From assembly GCF_030268005.1 (NCBI RefSeq), contig NZ_BRZC01000002.1, forward strand, positions 124,001 through 188,000: 64,000 bases of DNA, read 5' to 3'. A program made the position numbers and the translations under genes. The stretch comes from Microbacterium arabinogalactanolyticum. Its GTDB lineage: Bacteria; Actinomycetota; Actinomycetes; Actinomycetales; Microbacteriaceae. The notes below the pieces were generated by a model that saw only the letters and a list, made by a program, of their open reading frames with translations, ran no database searches and was not told where the DNA came from. Shown one piece after another: positions 58,144 through 64,000 of the stretch (position 1 is its first letter; each line of letters opens with the position of its first letter).

Positions 58144-58752
58144 ATGACGGAGCATGAAGAGGGACGGACGCTCGATGCCGGAGCGCTCAAGGCGCTCGCA
58201 CATCCGCTGCGTGTGCGCATCTACGATCTGCTCAGTGAACGAGGCCCCCAGACCGCGAGCAGCCTCGCGGCGCTGATCGGCGAGACCTCCGGGGCGACGA
58301 GCTACCACCTGCGGGCGCTGGCCGCCAAGGACCTCATCCGAGAGGTCGAGGGACGGGGGACAGCGCGCGAGCGGTGGTGGGAGCGCCCGAAGGGGCGCAT
58401 CAACCTTCCCGGACCCGACGACAGGATGTCGCCGGCCAACCGGGCAGCGGCGCAGATCGTCACCTCAGAGTTCTTCCGGCTGCGTCACCAGACCCTGATG
58501 GACTACCTCAACCGTCCGGACTCCGAGCAGCCGGAGGAATGGCGGGATGCCGGGCTCGTGATGACCACGACCCTCGATCTCACCCCCGAGCAGATGGCCG
58601 AGCTCAAGCAGGAGCTCTCCGACGCGGTCGACGCCGCCATCGAGCGCTACCGCGGGCAGGAGGGCGCCCCGGGCACCCGGCGCGTCTCGCTGCGTGCCGA
58701 GATCTTCGACCTTCCCGCGGCGATCAGCCGCGGCACGACCGACCAGGAGTGA
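58144..58752 (+). CDS. ArsR-type winged-helix transcriptional regulator
   Basis: 202 residues. DNA-binding domain about 12-90: LKALAHPLRVRIYDLLSERG, then TASSLAALIGETSGATSYHL and the wing VEGRGTARERWW. The C-terminal half is helical and ends with an acidic helix TPEQMAELKQELSDAVDAAI; no metal-binding ELCVCDL motif is present, so it is not a classical metal sensor. It overlaps nothing but is followed two bases later by a small gene. Confidence 0.88.
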   Translation: MTEHEEGRTLDAGALKALAHPLRVRIYDLLSERGPQTASSLAALIGETSGATSYHLRALAAKDLIREVEGRGTARERWWERPKGRINLPGPDDRMSPANRAAAQIVTSEFFRLRHQTLMDYLNRPDSEQPEEWRDAGLVMTTTLDLTPEQMAELKQELSDAVDAAIERYRGQEGAPGTRRVSLRAEIFDLPAAISRGTTDQE

Positions 58753-58754
58753 TC

Positions 58755-58976
58755 ATGACCGCCGCAACGCTTCACCTCGCTTCACCCACGACCACCGAGC
58801 GCGCTCTGCTGAAGATCGCCGACGCCATCACCGCGTACACCGAGAACCGCCGCCTGCTGCGCGCGGAGCGTCGGGACATCGCACTCGACCTGCTGCGCGA
58901 GCAGCAGGCGCGCAAGCAGGACCCGCGGGCCCTCGAGTACGCGATGCTGTCGATCGGCTCGCGCCCGCGTCGTTGA
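58755..58976 (+). CDS. Small hypothetical protein co-transcribed with the ArsR gene
   Basis: 73 residues, very basic (KIADAITAYTENRRLLRAER, then LREQQARKQDPRALEYAML). Predicted helical, no signal peptide and no cysteines. AGGAG five bases before the ATG and a two-base gap to arsR mark it as the second gene of the unit; a terminator follows. Function unknown. Its DUF-like pattern ER-LLRAERRD resembles other short partner proteins of ArsR regulators, but I cannot name a family. Confidence 0.7.
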   Translation: MTAATLHLASPTTTERALLKIADAITAYTENRRLLRAERRDIALDLLREQQARKQDPRALEYAMLSIGSRPRR

Positions 58977-58990
58977 CCGCGGAGCAGACG

Positions 58991-59029
58991 AGGAGACCCC
59001 GGACCGCTGATCGCGTTCCGGGGTCTCCT
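58991..59029. terminator. Bidirectional terminator between the ArsR unit and the valS unit
   Basis: 13-bp stem AGGAGACCCCGGA and its complement around a 13-base loop, between two convergent units. Confidence 0.85.
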
Positions 59030-59044
59030 GCGTGTCGGGTCGCG

Positions 59045-59260
59045 CTAGTCCTCGAACGGCCGCGCGATCACCTCACCGGATGCCGTGAGCAGGACCTCCC
59101 AGCCGGCATCCAGCTCGGCGAGGGGACGGCCCTCGAGCCAGGTCAGGGTCCAGTGGCCCGTCAGCCCCCGCTCCTCGACCTCAGCGATCGCGGGGCGAAG
59201 GTCGGCGGGGACGGAAGCCGGCGGCTCCGAACCCGTCGCCCAGCGTGTGCCGAGCTGCAT
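59045..59260 (-). CDS. Small hypothetical protein downstream of valS
   Basis: 71 residues starting MQLGTRWATGSEPPASVP. Regular mix of charged and hydrophobic residues (LRPAIAEVEERG, HWTLTWLEGRPLAELDAGWE, VIARPFED), no membrane segment, likely a small alpha/beta protein. The ATG lies three bases after the valS stop, so it is read from the valS mRNA. Function unknown. Confidence 0.65.
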   Translation of the reverse strand: MQLGTRWATGSEPPASVPADLRPAIAEVEERGLTGHWTLTWLEGRPLAELDAGWEVLLTASGEVIARPFED

Positions 59261-59262
59261 GA

Positions 59263-61836
59263 TCAGGCCTCCACCGGGGCGAGCTCGATCGCGGTCACCG
59301 CGAGCTCCTCTGCCTCGGCGAAGCTGAGCTCGGCGATCCGGCCCACGGCGCGCAGATCGTCGGCCGCCGCACGCAGCGCCTCGATCTTGGCCGCCGGTGC
59401 CGCGATTGTCGCGGTCGACACCGGGGTCTTCTGCGAGGCCTTCGCCTCGGTCTTCGCCCGGCGGATGCCGACCAGCGCCTCGCTCGCGGTGGCGAGCACG
59501 GCGGGGTCGCCCTCGATGTCCAGCGCCTCGGGCCAGGAGGCCGTGTGGATCGAGCCCTCCTCGAACCAGCTCCACGCCTCCTCGGTCGCGAACGACACGA
59601 TCGGGGCGAGCAGGCGCAGCAGGGTCGACAGCGCGAGCCGCAGCGCGAGGGCGGCGGATGCCTGGCCCACGTCCGTCTGGTCGTAGGCGCGCTCCTTGAC
59701 GAGCTCCAGGTAGTCGTCGCAGAAGGCCCAGAAGAACGCCTCGGTGACCTCGAGGGCCTTGGCCTGGTCGTAGTTCTCGTACGCCGCGGTGGCCTCGCGA
59801 ACCACCCGGTCGAGGGTGGCGAGCATCGACGCGTCCAGGGCATGCGTGACCTGCGCGCCCTCCGGAACCGGGAACGAGAGCACGAACTTCGCGGCGTTGA
59901 GGATCTTGATCGCGAGGCGCCGGCCGATCTTGACCTGCGTCGGGTTCTGCGGGTCGAACGCGGCGTCCATGCCGAGGCGGCTCGAGGCCGACCAGTAGCG
60001 CACGGCATCCGAGCCGTGCTTGTCGAGGATGTCGGCGGGAGTCACCACGTTGCCCTTGGACTTCGACATCTTCTTGCGATCGGGGTCCACGATGAAGCCG
60101 GAGATCGCCGCGTTGCTCCACGGCGCGCGCTGGTCCTCGAGAGTCGAGCGCAGCATGGTGGAGAACAGCCAGGTGCGGATGATGTCCTGACCCTGCGGGC
60201 GCAGGTCGAACGGGGCGACCAGGTTCCACAGGTCCTCGTCGCGCTGCCAGCCGCCGGCCAGCTGGGGGGTGAGCGAGGAGGTCGCCCAGGTGTCGAAGAT
60301 GTCCTGCTCGGCGTCGAAGCCGCCGGGCACTCCGCGCTGCTCGGCCGTGTAGCCGGCAGGCACATCGCTGGTCGGGTCGATCGGCAGCGAGTCGTGCGAG
60401 GGGGTGATCACGCGGTCGTAGTCGCGCTCCCCGTTCTCGTCGAGGCCGTACCAGAGCGGGATCGGCACGCCGAAGAAGCGCTGACGCGAGATCAGCCAGT
60501 CGCCGGTCAGGCCTCCGACCCAGTTCTCGTAGCGCACGCGCATGAAGTCGGGGTGCCAGGCCATCTGGCGGCCGTTCTCGAGCAGGTCGTCGCGCAGCTT
60601 CTCGTCGCGGGCGCCGTTGCGGATGTACCACTGGCGGGTCGAGACGATCTCGAGGGGACGGTCGCCCTTCTCGAAGAACTTCACGGCGTGGTTGAAGGGC
60701 TTCCCCACCTCGATGAGGTCGCCGGACGCCTGCAGCAGCTCCACCATCGACTTGCGGGCGCTGAACACCGTCTTGCCCGCGAGCTCCGCGTACGCGGCCC
60801 GGCCGGCATCCGACACGATCGCCTCGGGCGCGTCGGCCAGCACGCGGCCGTCCTTGCCGAGGATCGTGCGGTTGGGCAGGTCGAGCTCGCGCCACCAGAT
60901 GATGTCGGTCACGTCACCGAAGGTGCAGATCATGGCGATGCCGGAGCCCTTGTCGGGCTGGGCGAGGTGATGCGCCAGCACGGGCACCTCGACGTCGAAG
61001 ACCGGCGTGCGCACGGTGGAGCCGAAGTACGGCTGGTAGCGCTCGTCGTCGGGGTGCGCGACCAGGGCCACGCAGGCGGCGAGCAGCTCGGGCCTGGTGG
61101 TCTCGATCTGGATGTCACCCGATCCGTCGCTCCTGCGGAACGCGACGCGGTGGTACGCCGCCTGCTGCTCGCGGTCCTCGAGCTCGGCCTGTGCGATCGC
61201 GGAGCGGAAGTCGATGTCCCAGAGCGTCGGGGCGAGGGACTGGTACGCCTCGCCGCGCTCCAGCCCGCGCAGGAACGCCAGCTGGCTCTGCCGGATCGTG
61301 TCGTCCGAGATCGTGCGGTAGGTCTGGGTCCAGTCGACGCTGAGACCCAGCTGGCGGAACAGGGCCTCGAACTGCTTCTCGTCCTCGATGGTCAGCTTCT
61401 CGCACAGCTCGATGAAGTTGCGGCGGCTGATCGGCAGCTGGTCGGCGGCGCGGGAGGACTTGTTGTCGCCCCCCTCGAACGGCGGCGTGAAGTCGGGGTC
61501 GTAGGGGAGCGAGGGGTCGCAGCGCACGCCGTAGTAGTTCTGCACGCGGCGCTCGGTGGGCAGACCGTTGTCGTCCCAGCCCATCGGGTAGAACACGTTC
61601 TTGCCGCGCATCCGCTCGAAGCGGGCCTTGATGTCGGTGTGCGTGTACGAGAACACGTGACCGATGTGCAGGCTGCCGGAAGCCGTGGGAGGGGGCGTGT
61701 CGATCGAGTAGACGCCGGTGCGGCCGGCTTCTGCGGCACGCAGGCGGTCGAACAGGAACGTCCCCTGCTCGGACCAGCGCTCACCCCACTTCGCTTCGAG
61801 ACCCTCGAGTGCGGGCTTGTCGGGAATGACGGACAT
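59263..61836 (-). CDS. valS: Valyl-tRNA synthetase (archaeal-type)
   Basis: 857 residues. Class I synthetase: HIGH site as GSLHIGHV (about 50), KMSKS site as KKMSKSKGN, and editing-domain motifs such as TTRPELLAACVAL. DTWATSSLTPQL, WYIRNGARDEKL and PPTASGSLHIGH are the pattern of the archaeal-like ValS branch found in some actinobacteria and in Rickettsia rather than of E. coli ValS. The usual long coiled-coil tail is short. The start ATG has AAGGAGA five bases upstream. Confidence 0.93.
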   Translation of the reverse strand: MSVIPDKPALEGLEAKWGERWSEQGTFLFDRLRAAEAGRTGVYSIDTPPPTASGSLHIGHVFSYTHTDIKARFERMRGKNVFYPMGWDDNGLPTERRVQNYYGVRCDPSLPYDPDFTPPFEGGDNKSSRAADQLPISRRNFIELCEKLTIEDEKQFEALFRQLGLSVDWTQTYRTISDDTIRQSQLAFLRGLERGEAYQSLAPTLWDIDFRSAIAQAELEDREQQAAYHRVAFRRSDGSGDIQIETTRPELLAACVALVAHPDDERYQPYFGSTVRTPVFDVEVPVLAHHLAQPDKGSGIAMICTFGDVTDIIWWRELDLPNRTILGKDGRVLADAPEAIVSDAGRAAYAELAGKTVFSARKSMVELLQASGDLIEVGKPFNHAVKFFEKGDRPLEIVSTRQWYIRNGARDEKLRDDLLENGRQMAWHPDFMRVRYENWVGGLTGDWLISRQRFFGVPIPLWYGLDENGERDYDRVITPSHDSLPIDPTSDVPAGYTAEQRGVPGGFDAEQDIFDTWATSSLTPQLAGGWQRDEDLWNLVAPFDLRPQGQDIIRTWLFSTMLRSTLEDQRAPWSNAAISGFIVDPDRKKMSKSKGNVVTPADILDKHGSDAVRYWSASSRLGMDAAFDPQNPTQVKIGRRLAIKILNAAKFVLSFPVPEGAQVTHALDASMLATLDRVVREATAAYENYDQAKALEVTEAFFWAFCDDYLELVKERAYDQTDVGQASAALALRLALSTLLRLLAPIVSFATEEAWSWFEEGSIHTASWPEALDIEGDPAVLATASEALVGIRRAKTEAKASQKTPVSTATIAAPAAKIEALRAAADDLRAVGRIAELSFAEAEELAVTAIELAPVEA

Positions 61837-61957
61837 AGGGGTCTCCTTGAGCGATGTGTGCGGCACTGTGTGAGCGTGCCTGAGTGTGGGTTGTGGGGCG
61901 AGTCTACCGGGCATCCGCCGGTGCGACGTAGATCGACCCGGTCCAAGAAACCGCGGA

Positions 61958-61963
61958 TAGGAT
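61958..61963 (+). promoter_or_regulatory. -10 box TAGGAT of the second ABC operon
   Basis: TAGGAT 39 bases upstream of the lipoprotein start, in the 165-base gap divergent from valS. No operator recognised in this gap. Confidence 0.4.
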
Positions 61964-62001
61964 GGAACGTCACCCTTTCCGCACTCTCCCGAGGTTCCCG
62001 A

Positions 62002-63636
62002 ATGCCTTCCTTCCCCGTGCGCCGGCTTCTTCCGCTGGCGGCTCTCGCCGCAGCATCCGCACTCATCCTCAGCGCCTGCGCCGGACCCGCCACCTCCGGC
62101 GGGACGGATGCCGGGGCGGATCCCGACGCCGAGCTCAGCTGGGCGATCGAGGGCGCCAACCTCTCGAACGGTCACATGGACCCGCAGACCAGCCAGCTCG
62201 ACGTCTCAGCCATGGTGCAGCGTCAGGTGCTCGACTCCCTGGTGTTCCAGGAGGCCGACGGCTCGTTCTCTCCGTGGCTCGCGAAGAGCTGGAAGGTCTC
62301 CGACGACGGCAAGGCGTACACGTTCGAGCTGCGCGACGACGTGACCTTCACCGACGGCACCCCCTTCGATGCCGCGGCCGTCAAGGCGAACTTCGACCGC
62401 ATCATCGACCCGAAGACCGAGTCGGCATCCGCGGCGGCCATGCTCGGCGGCGAGCTGTACGCGGGCACCGAGGTCGTCTCCGACCACACGGTCGAGGTGG
62501 ACTTCACCTCTCCGTACGCGCCGTTCCTGCAGGCGGCCAGCACCGCCCAGCTCGGCTTCTGGTCGCCCAAGGTCCTCAAGAACTCGGCCGCGCAGCTCAA
62601 GGCGGGCGGCCCCGACGTGAACATCGGCACCGGCCCGTTCAAGCTCACCGAGTACACGGCCGACCAGGAGATCGTCTACACCCGCAACGACGACTACGCC
62701 TGGGGCCCCGACGGCGCCAAGGCGCCGAAGATCAAGACGCTGCGCGTGGAGATCCTGCCCGAGGCCTCCGTCCGCGCCGGGGTGCTCAGCTCCGGAGAGG
62801 CGCAGGTCGCCAGCCAGCTCCCGCCGAGCACCGTGAAGGAGCTCGGCAAGGACATCACCGTCAGCGCCAAGGAGTACCCGGGCCTGCCGTACTCGCTGTT
62901 CCTCAACGAGAAGCACGGCGTCTTCGCCGACCAGAAGGTGCGACAGGCGTTCGAGCTGTCGATCGATGTGGACGCCGCCGTGAAGCAGATCTTCTTCGGC
63001 GAGTTCCCGCGCGCGTGGAGCATCCTCGGCCCGACAACTCCGGGCTACGACAAGGCGCTGGAGGGCACCTGGAAGTTCGACCCCGAGAAGGCCGGCCGGC
63101 TGCTCGATGAGGCCGGCTGGACCGCCCGCGACGGCGAGGGCTACCGCACGAAGGACGGCAAGCGCCTGTCCGCGCGCTGGATCGCCTGGACTCCGGTCTC
63201 GGACGAGCACACCGCCATGGCCAACGCCATCCAGTCCGACCTGAAGAAGGCCGGCTTCGAGGTCGTGCGCGAGACCCTGGAGCCCGCCGCCTACAACGAG
63301 CAGTACGGCCCGAAGACATACGACCTCACCGACTGGGACTACTCCGGCGTCGACGCGGACCTGCTGCGCAACCATCTCGGCACGGACGGGTTCCAGAACG
63401 CGTCCCAGGTCAGCGACCCGGCCGTCGACAAGCTCCTGCAGGACGGCCTGTCGACCACCGACCCGGCCGCGCGCGCCAAGATCTACCAGCAGGTGCAGCA
63501 GTGGAACGCCGAGCACGTCGCGATCGTCCCGCTCTACGTCTCCTCGCTCATCACCGCGTCGGACAAGGGCGTCAAGGGCCTGACCTACGACCTGTACGGG
63601 CGTCCGCAGTTCTACACCGCGAGCCTGGCCGGCTGA
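62002..63636 (+). CDS. Substrate-binding lipoprotein, SBP family 5
   Basis: 544 residues. Signal MPSFPVRRLLPLAALAAASA and lipobox LSAC (about 27). SBP_bac_5 fold with WLAKSWKVSDDGKAYTFELR, FTDGTPFDAAAVKANFDR and NIGTGPFKLTEYTAD. It is unrelated in detail to the binding protein at 51914. A permease gene starts 13 bases after its stop, so this importer continues to the right of the window. Peptide or nickel/oligosaccharide substrate not known. No canonical Shine-Dalgarno sequence is obvious. Confidence 0.92.
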   Translation: MPSFPVRRLLPLAALAAASALILSACAGPATSGGTDAGADPDAELSWAIEGANLSNGHMDPQTSQLDVSAMVQRQVLDSLVFQEADGSFSPWLAKSWKVSDDGKAYTFELRDDVTFTDGTPFDAAAVKANFDRIIDPKTESASAAAMLGGELYAGTEVVSDHTVEVDFTSPYAPFLQAASTAQLGFWSPKVLKNSAAQLKAGGPDVNIGTGPFKLTEYTADQEIVYTRNDDYAWGPDGAKAPKIKTLRVEILPEASVRAGVLSSGEAQVASQLPPSTVKELGKDITVSAKEYPGLPYSLFLNEKHGVFADQKVRQAFELSIDVDAAVKQIFFGEFPRAWSILGPTTPGYDKALEGTWKFDPEKAGRLLDEAGWTARDGEGYRTKDGKRLSARWIAWTPVSDEHTAMANAIQSDLKKAGFEVVRETLEPAAYNEQYGPKTYDLTDWDYSGVDADLLRNHLGTDGFQNASQVSDPAVDKLLQDGLSTTDPAARAKIYQQVQQWNAEHVAIVPLYVSSLITASDKGVKGLTYDLYGRPQFYTASLAG

Positions 63637-63649
63637 GTCGCGTTCCGAC

Positions 63650-64000
63650 GTGTCGCGCGCACTGATCCGGAGCGCCGGGATCCTGGCATCCGTCGTCATC
63701 GTCCTGTGGGGCGCGGCGACGCTCGCCTTCCTGGCGTTCCGGATCATCCCCGGCGACGCGGTCTCGGTCATGCTCGGCCCGCAGGCCCAGGTGAGCGAGG
63801 AGGTGAAGGACGGCATCCGCGCCGAGCTGGGGCTGGATCGTCCGCCGCTGGTGCAGTACCTGTCGTACCTCGGCGGGCTCCTGCACGGAGACCTCGGACG
63901 GTCCTACCAGCTGCGGATGCCGGTGACCGAGGTCATCGGGCGCCAGCTCGGTCCCACAGTGCAGCTGACCGCCCTGGCGCTGCTGATCGCGCTCGTTCTG
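63650..64000 (+). CDS. ABC transporter permease, DppB type (partial, continues beyond window)
   Basis: 117 codons present from GTG 63650 (VSRALIRSAGILASVVIVLW). Helix 1, the family motif RIIPGDAVSVMLGPQ, the ELGLDRPPLVQY segment and the start of helix 2 are visible. It follows the lipoprotein gene by 13 bases. The rest, including the EAA loop, is outside the window. Confidence 0.9.
   Translation, partial: MSRALIRSAGILASVVIVLWGAATLAFLAFRIIPGDAVSVMLGPQAQVSEEVKDGIRAELGLDRPPLVQYLSYLGGLLHGDLGRSYQLRMPVTEVIGRQLGPTVQLTALALLIALVL

Noticed and set aside
59545-63636. A 1363-codon plus-strand frame
   Set aside because: Most of it is the antisense of valS; only the last 545 codons (from ATG 62002) are a real gene, the ABC lipoprotein.

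Overview
The window is high-GC, densely coded chromosomal DNA of an actinobacterium, most likely a Microbacteriaceae member close to Microbacterium. Supporting signs are the ctaE-qcrCAB respiratory block, WhiA, RbpA, the paired ClpP1/ClpP2, a MoxR/DUF58 operon, an archaeal-type ValS, SipW-cognate exported proteins, many leaderless genes behind TANNNT -10 boxes, and frequent GGATGCC/GGCATCC heptamers. I see no CRISPR array, insertion sequence, prophage or rRNA. Two tRNA genes are present (Gly-TCC and Pro-TGG).

Layout. 1-4114: cytochrome bc1 (qcrCAB) and oxidase subunit III (ctaE), minus strand; qcrB runs off the left edge. 4282-6360: trpD and a PHP-domain protein. 6368-11600: a 5'-3' exonuclease, ribosomal protein S1, coaE, an MFS exporter and a Tat-exported protein. 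11609-15123: a DUF4126 membrane protein, uvrB, a small zinc-ribbon protein and a divergent MarR regulator. 15175-19278: a five-gene DUF4129-MoxR-DUF58 membrane operon. 19288-26098: uvrA-uvrC-rapZ-whiA. 26290-30722: sodA, the glycolytic run gap-pgk-tpiA, then secG-rbpA. 30816-33792: a minus-strand export locus with a SipW-type signal peptidase fused to an LPxTG-ended ectodomain and three cognate exported proteins. 33874-37573: the two tRNAs, trigger factor, a TPR protein, clpP1-clpP2. 37661-42015: a SorC/DeoR regulator, deoC and two aldehyde dehydrogenase-family genes. 42110-45601: clpX and a convergent M3 peptidase. 45620-53503: a ROK regulator fused in frame to a Gfo/Idh/MocA oxidoreductase, followed by a complete oligopeptide-type ABC importer. 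53568-56795: a LysR regulator divergent from tdh-kbl (threonine to glycine). 56824-59029: a PCMT/FxLD-like methyltransferase, then an ArsR regulator with an unusual 14-bp repeat array plus a small partner gene. 59045-64000: valS with a small downstream gene, and the start of a second peptide-type ABC importer that runs off the right edge.

How the genes work together. qcrCAB/ctaE form the aerobic bc1-aa3 branch. uvrA, uvrB and uvrC form the nucleotide excision repair set, here in one 12-kb stretch. gap-pgk-tpiA is central glycolysis, with a probable extra leaderless promoter for pgk. tig, clpP1P2 and clpX are protein quality control. SorC-deoC-ALDH is a deoxyribose catabolic unit and tdh-kbl a threonine catabolic unit. 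The most unusual pieces are the SipW/LPxTG fusion locus, the ROK-oxidoreductase fusion heading a transporter operon, the repeat array in front of arsR, and a REP-like element inside uvrC. None of these is claimed as a proven new system. No stretch longer than about 190 bases lacks a gene; the intergenic regions hold the promoters, operators and terminators listed.
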